DNA of 9,900 bases from CAYJBP01 sp964368605 (GTDB lineage Bacteria > Bacillota > Dehalobacteriia > UBA4068), in contig CAYJBP010000097.1 of the NCBI GenBank assembly GCA_964368605.1, positions 1-9,900 of the forward strand, given 5' to 3'. The notes under the pieces were generated by a model. That model did not search any database. It was not told the origin of the DNA and saw nothing but the letters and a program-made list of their open reading frames with translations. Position 1 is the first letter of the stretch; each line of letters opens with the position of its first letter. Shown in pieces: positions 1 to 8,200 of this stretch. Position numbers and translations under genes: made by a program.

Positions 1-144
1 AAATTCCTTATATGATGCCACCCATTTGCTTATATCTCGCGATGACGCTATTCCGTGCTTTTTTGATAAGTAGCTGTATCCGCCTTCATTAGATAAATAC
101 TCTTTTACCACTTTCAATTTAAATTCATAACTATATTTCGCCAT
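1..144 (-). CDS. IS3-family transposase OrfA, N-terminal 48 codons (cut by window edge)
   Basis: The first 48 codons start MAKYSYEFKLKVVKEYLS and continue through a helix-turn-helix stretch (about residues 22-46, containing SYLSKKHGI and DISKWVASY). This is typical of the small OrfA protein of IS3 elements, which binds the terminal repeats and, through programmed frameshifting into orfB, yields the DDE transposase OrfAB. The start ATG (144-142) is preceded by GGGAGG (155-160 on the plus strand, read in complement) at normal spacing. The gene is incomplete only because the window ends. Nothing visible suggests it is broken, but most of it is not in view. Confidence 0.8.
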   Translation of the reverse strand, partial: MAKYSYEFKLKVVKEYLSNEGGYSYLSKKHGIASSRDISKWVASYKEF

Positions 145-150
145 GAAAAT

Positions 151-198
151 ACCGACCTCCCAATCGTTAGATTTTAGGTCTAACTTTTGGGGGTCGGT
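151..198 (-). repeat. Terminal hairpin of the IS covering the transposase ribosome binding site
   Basis: A long imperfect palindrome fills the IS end. Positions 151-157 pair with 192-198 (ACCGACC/GGTCGGT), 159-163 with 187-191, and 166-171 with 179-184 (GTTAGA/TCTAAC). There is one bulge at 158, a small internal loop and a 7-nt loop, about 18 pairs in all. In RNA read from outside into the element, the GGGAGG ribosome binding site for orfA lies in one arm and would be hidden. This arrangement is known in other insertion sequences as protection from read-through transcription; its role here is inferred. Confidence 0.75.
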
Positions 199-244
199 AC
201 AAAGCCAAGAAAATATACGGTTTTTTAATTAGCAGGCTATTTGC

Positions 245-1432
245 TTAATACAAATTTAGATAACGCATCAAAATAGTAGCCACTTCGGCACGGCTGGCCG
301 AATTTTGGGGGGCTATGGTTTGGCTATCCATGCCGGTGATAATCTGTTGCTGATTTGCCCACTGCATAGCAGGTAGGGCATAGGCGCTGATGCTGCTATT
401 ATCCGCATAAGCACTCAGATCGCCGCCTACTGCCGGTTGATGACCTTTGCTTTGAGCATAGCGATAGAGTATGGTGGCTACCTGCTCGCGGCTGATTGGG
501 CTATTGGGCGCAAAGCTGCTAGCACTCATCCCATCTACAATCCCCTCGGCGGTTGCCCAACGCACAGCCTCGGTATACCAGGTATCGGCTAGCACATCGC
601 TATAGCTTAGCTCTAAATCAACAAGCGGTTCTCCTTCCATACGATGCAAAACGGTAACCAGCATGGCCCTGGTCATCTCGCCATTGGGGCTGAACATATC
701 GGTGCTGACACCCTCGAACAGGCCATTTTGCACAGCATAGGATACAGCATTATAAAACCAATCGCTTAAAGCAACATCATTAAAGGGGCTAACCCAATCG
801 GGCAGCTCGCTTAAAGCGGTTTGATTATCGGCGATATCCACATCGGGCAGGGTGCCAATTATGGTGCCATCGGCCTCATCATCGCCCTGACTACCGCCAC
901 CGCCGCCGCCGGAGCTACCATTATCATTGCCTTCATCAGCGCTGGTTACAGTGAGCACCGGCAAGGAGGCCGAGTTGTGGCTTGTCACATTTTCCTGCTC
1001 ATCAACGGTAATAACCTGAGCCGAGCTAATCTCTACCCGGCCGGAATCGCTGCCATTAATCGAGCAGCTAACCCTGGCTATTGCTGTTTCGCTAGCTAGG
1101 GCAAAGCTATTTTTGATGGTAAAGAAACCAAAATGGGTTAAGCCATCCTTCACTGTTTGCACATTGCCGGTATTGGCCGCTATGCCCAAAAGCTCCACCT
1201 TATCGATGCTGATGCCGGCCGAGGGCTTTAGGGAAAACTCGGCTCCGGCAAAGGGCTGATCGGTTTGCAGCTCTATGTCAAAGCTAAAGTGGCTTTCGCT
1301 TACGGTTAGATCGGTAACGGAAAGGCTAACGGTATCGGCTAAAGCCGGGGCGGCCAAGGTTGGGATTAAAGCTAGAGCCAAGGCCAGGCTTTGCCAGCCC
1401 TTTTTAAACTGTTTTGCTAAATTAATTTTCAT
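245..1432 (-). CDS. Secreted cohesin-like / triple-SLH surface anchor protein
   Basis: The protein has 395 residues. Residues 1-32 are a signal peptide (Lys-rich start, hydrophobic LALALALIP core, cleavage after Ala-Leu-Ala). Residues 33-163 form one beta-rich domain resembling a cohesin (VSLSVTDLTV start, later TAIARVSCSI and a VEISSAQV strand). A Gly/Ser/Asp linker (about 164-190, with a run of six Gly) leads to three SLH repeats at about 217-265, 277-326 and 341-391. Each SLH repeat has the aromatic/Ala-Val core and an Arg in the TRAE-like motif (MTRAM, ISREQ, SRAEV). SLH triplets bind pyruvylated secondary cell-wall polymer, so this protein should sit on the wall with the cohesin-like domain outward. 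It is the second gene of an operon: ATG lies 21 nt after the upstream stop, with GGAG 6 nt before it. Because there is a single cohesin, it would be an anchor and not a scaffold. SLH calls are secure; the cohesin call is fold-level resemblance and needs a profile search. Confidence 0.85.
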   Translation of the reverse strand: MKINLAKQFKKGWQSLALALALIPTLAAPALADTVSLSVTDLTVSESHFSFDIELQTDQPFAGAEFSLKPSAGISIDKVELLGIAANTGNVQTVKDGLTHFGFFTIKNSFALASETAIARVSCSINGSDSGRVEISSAQVITVDEQENVTSHNSASLPVLTVTSADEGNDNGSSGGGGGGSQGDDEADGTIIGTLPDVDIADNQTALSELPDWVSPFNDVALSDWFYNAVSYAVQNGLFEGVSTDMFSPNGEMTRAMLVTVLHRMEGEPLVDLELSYSDVLADTWYTEAVRWATAEGIVDGMSASSFAPNSPISREQVATILYRYAQSKGHQPAVGGDLSAYADNSSISAYALPAMQWANQQQIITGMDSQTIAPQNSASRAEVATILMRYLNLY

Positions 1433-1453
1433 AATTTCTCCATTTAGTATGTC

Positions 1454-4400
1454 CTAAGCATAGATTGCCAACAATAAGATGATATAGTCGCTAATAGTAA
1501 CCGAACCATCACCATTAAGGTCTGCTTTTTGAGCAGTGGCCCAGTCGCTATCGCTTGAAGTCATCATATAATATTTTTGGGCTTCGGTTAAATCAAGTAA
1601 GTCGAGCTTATCATCGCCATTGATATCAAAGTTAATCGGCACATAGGTGGCTTCGGCTTTGCTAATGATGGCTTGGCCAAAGACATTATCCTCAGACTCA
1701 TTCCAGCCACTTACTTTGGCCGAAGTTATTTTAAGGCTGGCTTCCTTACCGGTTACTTTAATCTCGGCTATTTTGGTATTAGCCTGCTCATTAAACATGG
1801 CTTTGTTTTCGCTAAGAATGCTTAAAACAACCGTGGCCATGTACTTGCCATCAATAACTTCAGTTCTTAGTTCATCACTTAACAGGGTAAAGTCATTGAG
1901 GCCGACAACCTCTATATCGCTACCATCGGTTTCGAAGGTAAGCTCAATATTGGCTACATTGCTGCTTTCAGTTAAGTATAAGCCAAAGGCCGACATATTA
2001 TCTTCATCGATATAGTCGCTCTCCAGAGCTATTGTGGTAGCAATAGAACCTGTTACCGGCGGAAGGGCTGCTTCAACATTAATTACACAGCCGGCACTAA
2101 GACCATTAGCGGTGGTGGCGGTGATGGTGGCCGTGCCTGCGGCAACAGCAGTTACCAAACCGCTATTGCTAACGGTAGCAATATCATCATCCGAGCTAGC
2201 CCAATTCACGCTTTTATCGCTGGCGGTAGTGGGATAAACGGTGGCACTAAGCTGCACGGTTTCGTCCACTTTAAGGTCGGCGCTATTCTTGTTTAGTTCA
2301 ACCGAGGTGGCGATGGTGGGGTCTGCTTCCACGGCATCTTTGGTGTCGATTACGGCAATATAGCCCAGGCTATCGCTATCGGCAACCAAGGTTTTGCTGA
2401 TCATGGTGGTGCTTAACGGCTGCACTTGGCCATTTTTGAAGATGTAAAGCGAAGCATCATTGCTATAACCTGTCGGTAAGCCGATCGAAATATTGATTTG
2501 CTCGCCCATGGCTACGCCTTGGGGCAATAAACCAATTTGATAAACCTTGAATTTGTGCTCACCTGCGGCAGCGGCAAAGGATTGATACTCCTGACCTGAG
2601 CTAACATTTTGCAAGTCCAGGGTGGCATTCACTTGGAAACCGCCATCAAGCATTACTCGCTCTTTGCTATTCATCAAAGAGAAGTTCTGTAAGCCGATCG
2701 CTGCAAAATCATAAACATCGGGTACGGCCAGATAGCGATGCCCCCATTCGCCAAAATTATCTTCAGCCCAACGCTCGGAAGAAGTGCCCTCTTGCACTAT
2801 TACCAATAAATCATCGCTGGCATCTTCAAAGGTGTCAATATTCCAGCCATCAATGGCTTCGAAATATTTAAGATTGGGCGATAAAACAACCAGCTCTAAA
2901 TTAGGGGTATTTTCAAAAGCACTATTGCCCATATTATCAACTGTAGCTGGCATGATAAGGCTGGTTAAAGAAGTTGTGCCGAGGAAGGTTTCAAAGCCGA
3001 TATTGCTTAAATTGCTGGGGAAGTTGATTCGGGTTAAAGCGGTGCAATCTTCAAAAATCCGCCAGGGCATTTCGCCCATATTGTTTTCGAAAGTAACCTC
3101 TACCAAATCTTCGCAGCCTTCAAAAATGAAGTCGCCAACATCGGTAACGGTGGCAGGAATAGTCATCTCGACCAAACCTGTTTCCTCAAAGGCGGAAGTG
3201 CCGATGGTAAGCAGGCTGGCAGGTATGCCAATCGAGGTAAGGTGCTTAGCGCCCTCAAAGCCGCCCGGCCAAATCATATCGATGGTAAATCCATCCACGG
3301 TAGAAGGTATATCATAGTGGCTGGCAGTTCGGCCGGCCGGATAGGAATTTAAGGATTTGGTCGGCTCATCATATTGAGGCTCGCCTTCGATTACTTTAGG
3401 GCCAAACATCACCCCATATTCATCGGTAAAGTAATAGGGGTTTTGGGGATGAACCTGCACCTCGGTTAAGGCGGTGCTGCCTTTAAAAACATTGGCCGTT
3501 ACATAAATAGCGGTGGCCGGGATTTCTACGGTGGTAAGCTTAGGGCAATCGGCAAAGGCGCTTAAGCGGATGATTAAATCAGCACCATCAATCGGGTCGG
3601 CAAAGATAACTTCTTCCAATTCGGTAGCGCCTTGGAAGGCATTATAGCCGATGCTGCTAACGCTGCCGGGAATAGTAACGCTGGTTACGGTATCATTATC
3701 CAAGAAGGCCTCATTGCCGATTTGGGTTACGGTATTGGGGATGATGATATCGCCACCTAAACCATAATAGCCCAGCAAAACGCCGTCTTTGATATTAGCA
3801 CCAACCAAGGTTGTGGGCCACTCGTCGGGATCGGGATCGGTGGTGGTGATTATTTCTAAAGTGGTGTTATCCGGGGTATAAGCACCGCCCCAGCTGGTCA
3901 TCGAGCCTTCAAAAATATCGATGATATCTTGATTGGCCACCTTAATTACACTGCCGGCCTTAAGATCTTCAAAGGCATCACCCAGGCTGTCGGCGGTAAT
4001 GGTATCGGCTTCTAAAACAATTTCTTCAATAGCCGTTAATTCATTAAAAGCGGCATATTCAAAGGTATTGATGGAAGCAGGCACGGTAATTTTCTCTAAA
4101 ACGGCATTACCTAAAAAGGCCATGCGGCTAACGGTGGTAACCGGGATACCCTCAATCTGCTCGAGCAGGGTGATATCGGTGGCATTTAGGCCATGAGCAT
4201 AGGCAAAAACCTCGGCAAAAGCATCGTCGCCGCTATTTACCTCGTAGATAATATTATCTTGCGAGATATAAACCCCATTATCGCTGGTGCCGCCTTCAAT
4301 GGCCAAGGTGCTTACTTGCTGGCTGCCGGAAGTGGGGTGATTATTAATCTCGCTAATGCGGGCAGGCAGGGTAAGGCTAGTCAGCGCAGGATTATCACCA

Positions 4401-4891
4401 AAAACAGTAGAGAATAGCTCTAGGTCGGCATCGCCTGCGGCAAAATTAACGGTGCTTAAAAGCTCATTGCCGGCAAAGGCGTCATAACCAATTGTGGTTA
4501 CCGAACCGGCAATATTAACCTCGGTTAAAATATCGCAGTTTTCAAAAGCGCTGCCGCCAATTTCCAAATAGCCTTCGGGGATATTTACCTTGGTGATAAA
4601 TTCATTATCCTCAAAAAGGCTGCTTTTAACGGCCGTTACCTGGTGTTCACCATCATCATACATGACGGTTTGCGGCAAGGTGATTTCGCCACCCATGCCT
4701 TTATATTCGCTTACGGTTACGCTTTCTATTTCTTCGCTCCAATAATCAACCTCCACCTCTACCGTAAAGTCGCCTGCTACTACATCATAGCCGATGGCCA
4801 AGGCCTCCGGGCTGGCAAATGTAAAAGATGCGACGGTAAGGGCAAACAACATCAACAGGGTATAGCCAAACTTTAAATTTTTATTGTTCAT
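1454..4891 (-). CDS. Secreted BspA-type leucine-rich-repeat protein with Big2, cohesin-like and dockerin modules
   Basis: The protein has 1145 residues. A signal peptide spans residues 1-32 (cleavage after Ala-Leu-Ala). Two blocks of BspA/LRR_5-type repeats follow, about 61-295 and 364-675, with recurring units such as VTTIGYDAFAGN, VSSIGYNAFQGA and LTSIGIPASL. An Asp/Pro linker (about 350-360, TTDPDPDEWPT) separates them. An unassigned region 676-855 precedes a Big2 bacterial Ig-like domain (about 860-940, VELNKNSADLKVDETVQL, WASSDDDIATVS). A cohesin-like module (about 945-1082) and a C-terminal dockerin (1086-1145) complete it. The dockerin has two calcium loops: D1089/N1091/D1093/D1097/D1100 and D1124/N1126/D1128/D1135. 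BspA-type LRRs commonly mediate adhesion or protein binding; no enzymatic domain is visible. It is the first gene of the minus-strand operon, read from the consensus promoter at 5003-5031. A weak GGATGG ribosome site precedes the ATG. The likely role is a docked adhesin or substrate-binding component. Confidence 0.88.
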   Translation of the reverse strand: MNNKNLKFGYTLLMLFALTVASFTFASPEALAIGYDVVAGDFTVEVEVDYWSEEIESVTVSEYKGMGGEITLPQTVMYDDGEHQVTAVKSSLFEDNEFITKVNIPEGYLEIGGSAFENCDILTEVNIAGSVTTIGYDAFAGNELLSTVNFAAGDADLELFSTVFGDNPALTSLTLPARISEINNHPTSGSQQVSTLAIEGGTSDNGVYISQDNIIYEVNSGDDAFAEVFAYAHGLNATDITLLEQIEGIPVTTVSRMAFLGNAVLEKITVPASINTFEYAAFNELTAIEEIVLEADTITADSLGDAFEDLKAGSVIKVANQDIIDIFEGSMTSWGGAYTPDNTTLEIITTTDPDPDEWPTTLVGANIKDGVLLGYYGLGGDIIIPNTVTQIGNEAFLDNDTVTSVTIPGSVSSIGYNAFQGATELEEVIFADPIDGADLIIRLSAFADCPKLTTVEIPATAIYVTANVFKGSTALTEVQVHPQNPYYFTDEYGVMFGPKVIEGEPQYDEPTKSLNSYPAGRTASHYDIPSTVDGFTIDMIWPGGFEGAKHLTSIGIPASLLTIGTSAFEETGLVEMTIPATVTDVGDFIFEGCEDLVEVTFENNMGEMPWRIFEDCTALTRINFPSNLSNIGFETFLGTTSLTSLIMPATVDNMGNSAFENTPNLELVVLSPNLKYFEAIDGWNIDTFEDASDDLLVIVQEGTSSERWAEDNFGEWGHRYLAVPDVYDFAAIGLQNFSLMNSKERVMLDGGFQVNATLDLQNVSSGQEYQSFAAAAGEHKFKVYQIGLLPQGVAMGEQINISIGLPTGYSNDASLYIFKNGQVQPLSTTMISKTLVADSDSLGYIAVIDTKDAVEADPTIATSVELNKNSADLKVDETVQLSATVYPTTASDKSVNWASSDDDIATVSNSGLVTAVAAGTATITATTANGLSAGCVINVEAALPPVTGSIATTIALESDYIDEDNMSAFGLYLTESSNVANIELTFETDGSDIEVVGLNDFTLLSDELRTEVIDGKYMATVVLSILSENKAMFNEQANTKIAEIKVTGKEASLKITSAKVSGWNESEDNVFGQAIISKAEATYVPINFDINGDDKLDLLDLTEAQKYYMMTSSDSDWATAQKADLNGDGSVTISDYIILLLAIYA

Positions 4892-4974
4892 AATTCTACC
4901 ATCCTATCATAAATTTTTCTTATTAATTTACTCCTTTGCTGCGCTTTAATTGGCGGTCATCACTCCGCATTTTT

Positions 4975-4990
4975 GTTAGTTACGACTAAC
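4975..4990. promoter_or_regulatory. Operator copy 1, perfect 16-bp palindrome GTTAGT-TACG-ACTAAC
   Basis: This is a perfect inverted repeat with 6-bp arms and a 4-bp centre. It lies about +7 to +22 relative to the predicted leftward transcription start. It shares the pattern GTTAR-N6-CTAAC with two other copies in the same intergenic region, which suggests a dimeric DNA-binding regulator. The regulator is not encoded in this window. Confidence 0.7.
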
Positions 4991-4998
4991 CAAGACTG

Positions 4999-5014
4999 GT
5001 TAATTATAACTAAC
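4999..5014. promoter_or_regulatory. Operator copy 2, overlapping the leftward -10 box
   Basis: The sequence is GTTAATTATAACTAAC, the same GTTAR-N6-CTAAC layout with one arm base changed. It fully contains the leftward -10 hexamer (5003-5008). It starts exactly 24 bp from copy 1. Occupancy here would block RNA polymerase, so repression is the simplest reading. Confidence 0.65.
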
Positions 5015-5031
5015 TCGGTTCAAAATGTCAA
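5003..5031 (-). promoter_or_regulatory. Leftward promoter for the LRR-dockerin / cohesin-SLH operon
   Basis: On the minus strand, TTGACA (5031-5026) and TATAAT (5008-5003) are separated by exactly 17 bp, a perfect match to the housekeeping sigma consensus. The predicted start is near 4996-4997, giving an untranslated leader of about 105 nt before the ATG at 4891. Operator copy 2 covers the -10 and copy 1 lies just downstream of the start. Confidence 0.85.
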
Positions 5032-5078
5032 GTTAAAAATCTAAAATATTTTACTATTAATAAAAATAATTATTAAGC

Positions 5079-5107
5079 TTGACAAAAGCAAAAGAATGTG
5101 TTAGGCT
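5079..5107 (+). promoter_or_regulatory. Rightward promoter for the protease gene
   Basis: A perfect -35 TTGACA (5079-5084) is followed after 17 bp by TAGGCT (5102-5107), a -10 that matches the consensus only at the key first, second and last bases. The predicted start is near 5114, leaving a leader of about 120 nt. The weak -10 sits inside operator copy 3. The promoter is back to back with the leftward one, the two -35 boxes being 47 bp apart. Confidence 0.72.
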
Positions 5108-5115
5108 TAACTAAC
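5100..5115. promoter_or_regulatory. Operator copy 3, overlapping the rightward -10 box and start site
   Basis: The sequence GTTAG-GCTTAA-CTAAC has perfect 5-bp arms and the same 16-bp length and spacing as copies 1 and 2. It covers the whole rightward -10 and the predicted transcription start, so a bound protein should repress the protease gene along with the divergent operon. Confidence 0.68.
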
Positions 5116-5230
5116 ATTATTGATTTACCCCTATTTGCGCTTTAGTTTATCATCACATAACCCTATAACTGAAAGAAGACACTCTTATCCCCTATTGGCT
5201 AAGGGCTGCAATGCTAGTAAGTTATTATTT

Positions 5231-5244
5231 GGAGGATGAATATG
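5231..5244 (+). promoter_or_regulatory. Ribosome binding site that decides the protease start
   Basis: GGAGG occupies 5231-5235. An in-frame ATG at 5236 directly abuts it with no spacing, while the next in-frame ATG at 5242 has a 6-nt gap. The latter is the workable start, giving MINKKLKRLL and a protein two residues shorter than the longest reading frame. Confidence 0.85.
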
Positions 5245-8200
5245 ATAAACAAAAAATTAAAGCGGTTGCTGGGGGCTTTTTTATGCCTATTTTTGCTGAC
5301 AAGTGCCCTAACCGCTTATGCCATACCGCTGGATGAAGGCACTATGGCTGCCCCAAATTCCTTTGCTCCTACGGCTTTGCCCACATTTGAAGCGGCAGCC
5401 GAGCAGGAAGTAAAAATTATTATCGAGATGGATTCCCCTTCTTTATTGGAAAGAAGAGCGATGCAGCGCATAGCTCAGCCGCTGGATGCCTATTTAGCGT
5501 CGGCAGGAGCAGAGCAAGCCTTAAATAGCATCGAAGATGAGCAACAAGATATTTACGATCAACTGTCCGCTAACCCCGAGATTGATGTTGAGCCGGATAA
5601 AGAATATTCGGTTGTATTAAACGGTATTTCGGTTATCGGTAGTGCCGACAATTTAGAGCATATCTTGGAATTAGATGGTGTAGCCGATGCCTATATCTCC
5701 GGCTTTTACGAGCTACCCCAAACTCAAGCTATTGATTTAAGCGCCACCAGCAATATTACGGCCATCGGGGCTATGGATGTTCATCAAGCCGGCTTCACCG
5801 GCCAAGGCATGGCCATTGCCGTGCTCGATTCGGGTTGTGATATCGACCACGAGGCCTTTGGTGCGGTTGAGGGAGCTAAGTTCGAGCTTAGTGATATCAG
5901 CACAGCTATTGCCAACAATAAGCTTTCGATTGGCAAATTGAGCAGCTCGGTGGTTTATCAAAATAGCAAATTCCCCTTTACTTACGATTATGCCGATACC
6001 GATACCAATGTCAACGATGTTAATAGCCACGGCACCCATGTGGCAGGCATTGCGGCGGCCAATCAAAGCGATATTATCGAAGGGGTTGCCCCCGATGCCC
6101 AATTGATTATCATGAAAGTTTTTGGCGATGTATCGGATGGTGCTTATGATTCGGATATTTTAGCCGCCTTAGAAGATGCCGTTTTGCTGGGTGTTGATGC
6201 TATCAACTTAAGCTTAGGCAGTGTGGCCGGCTTTTCCAGCGATGCTAATCGCCGTGTAAATGAAATATATGAACTGATCGAAGCGGCCGGCATCCCCGTC
6301 TATGCTTCGGCCGGTAATGAATACAGCTCCACCTATGAAAACGAGGCCGGCAATCATCTGCCTCAGGTAGAAAACCCCGATAATGGCGTTGCCGGTTCGC
6401 CTTCTACCTACGATTCTTTGCTCTCGGTGGCCAGCGTCAATAATGAGGAAAGTGTTTCCCCTTATATTCTGGCCGGCCAAGCAAAAATACCCTTCCTTGA
6501 TGCCGCCGAGGATAGCGATCTTATCTTTGCCGATAATCTAAACGGCAGCTATAGCTATCAGTATTGCGGCTATGGCACGGTTGATGATTTTGCAGGACGC
6601 AATTTAAGCGGCCAAATTGCCTTGATTCAAAGAGGTGGCCCGGCCGGCAGCGAGGCGCTTTCCTTTGTCGAAAAGGAAGATAATGCCCAGGCCGCCGGTG
6701 CGGTGGGGGTTATTATCTTTGATAATGTCGAAGGCAGCTTGGTTTCGATGGTTACATCCGGCAAAATCCCCAGCGTTTTTATCAGCAAAGTAAGTGGCGA
6801 GCTGCTTAATGATGCCGCAACCAAAAGCCTGCAAATCTCTGCCGATTTTATCGACAGCTTTCAGGATGCCTTTAGCGGCAGAATGAGCGATTTTTCATCC
6901 TGGGGTGCTACCTCCGATTTGCTATTAAAGCCGGAAATTACCGCCCCGGGTGGCGATATTTATTCCACCTTCCCCGATGATCGCTATGGCAATAAGAGCG
7001 GCACTTCGATGTCGTCGCCGCATATGCTGGGCGCTTATGCCTTGATGGAGCAATATATTGATGCCGAAATGGCAGGTACTACCATGCTAGATGCCGCCAA
7101 GGCCGAGCTAATCAATGCTATCTTTATGAGCACAGCCGAGCCCTTAAGTGATGAAAACGGGGTGTTTTATTCTCCTCGTAAGCAGGGTGCGGGCTTGGTG
7201 CAGGTAAACCGGGCTATTGAGGTTGAAGCCTATTTGCTTAATAATGATGGCGATCGCCCCAAAGGGGAATTGGGCGAGGATGCTAATGGCAGCTATGACT
7301 TTGGCTTCGAACTGGTTTCGCTTAGCGAGCAACAGCTTGACTACACAGTTGAAGTGCATGTTTTAACCGAAGATACGGTAAGGCAAGGCGGTGTTGATTA
7401 TATCGCCCAGTCTGCTCGCACCTTAAGTGCTGCTGAAATTACGGTTAGCGCCCCGGCCACCATCAGCCTGGCAGCCGGGCAAAGCCAGGGCATCGATATT
7501 GGTCTTAGCCTAACCGAGCAAGGCCGCCAAAATTTAGATAGCAGCTTCCCCAATGGTATTTTTATCGAGGGCTATGTGCGTTTAATCCCCCAAGGTGAAG
7601 GCAGCGTGCCTTTAAGCTATCCTTTCATGGGCTTTTATGGCGATTGGCAGGCAGCACCGCTTTTCGATTCCGATATTTTTGACGAGCAAGCCCCAATCAT
7701 GACCGATACCGTGCTCGGCGAATTTGATAATTATACCGGCGCCGGTTATTTATTGGGCACAAACACTTATGTGATTGGTGCGGATGATTATAAGGAAGAA
7801 TTTATTGCGATTAAAGGTTCAGGTAATAGCAATTATGTAACCGCCGCTGTTTCGCTATTAAGAAATGCCGATAACCTCACCTATCAGGTTAAGGATAGCG
7901 AAGGCAACTTGGTTTATAGCGAAAAGCAGGAAATGGTTGCTAAAACCCATTATTTGGATGATATAAACTACTATACCCCGATGGCCGATAAGGGCTTTAA
8001 GCCGGTAGATTTATGGGGCGATACCTTACCCGATGGCAATTATACCTATCAGGTAATAGCCGAATTGGGCGGCCAAGAGGAGAGCATCAGCTTCCCCTTG
8101 GTGGTTGATTCCGAGCTGCCTAAGCTGATCAGCGCCGAGGTGATTGGCCATGAATTGGTGGTTAGTGTACAGGATAATCATTATGTGCAGGCGGCCAGCC

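Larger units (their letters stand above)
1..201 (-). mobile_element. IS3-family insertion sequence, one end only
   Basis: The minus strand beginning at 201 reads TGTACCGACCCCCAAAAG, the TG-starting terminal repeat style seen in many IS3-family elements of Bacillota. It is followed by a short leader and an orfA-type transposase start at 144. The element runs off the left edge, so its other end, orfB and any target duplication cannot be seen. It sits only 43 bp beyond the stop codon of the SLH-protein gene and is oriented so that its transposase is read in the same direction as that operon. Family assignment rests on the end sequence plus the encoded HTH protein; the exact boundary at 201 is inferred from the TG terminus. 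Confidence 0.82.

Noticed and set aside
245..1432. Reading the SLH protein as a scaffoldin
   Set aside because: It has only one cohesin-like domain and no dockerin or carbohydrate-binding module, so it can anchor but not assemble several clients.
2860..4710. Recurrent similar DNA in the LRR gene as a nucleotide repeat or CRISPR-like array
   Set aside because: The recurrence is at protein level (LRR units of variable length) and the nucleotide repeats are degenerate with no constant spacer.
821..4876. Several plus-strand open frames of 60-177 codons inside the two minus-strand genes
   Set aside because: They have low-complexity Ala/Ile/Ser/Thr content typical of antisense frames, and lie within coding sequence with clear domains on the other strand.
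4875..4910. Tiny upstream open frame (ATG ATA GGA TGG TAG) ahead of the LRR gene
   Set aside because: Four codons with no properly spaced ribosome site; it overlaps the main gene's own binding site and is most likely chance.
4892..4996. Riboswitch or attenuator in the leftward leader
   Set aside because: Only a 4-bp GCGG/CCGC stem (4953-4956 with 4965-4968) is visible, and no known aptamer pattern or terminator before the start codon.
5115..5230. Structured regulatory RNA in the rightward leader
   Set aside because: The segment around CCCCTATTGG and AAGGG can form only a short weak stem; nothing recognisable.
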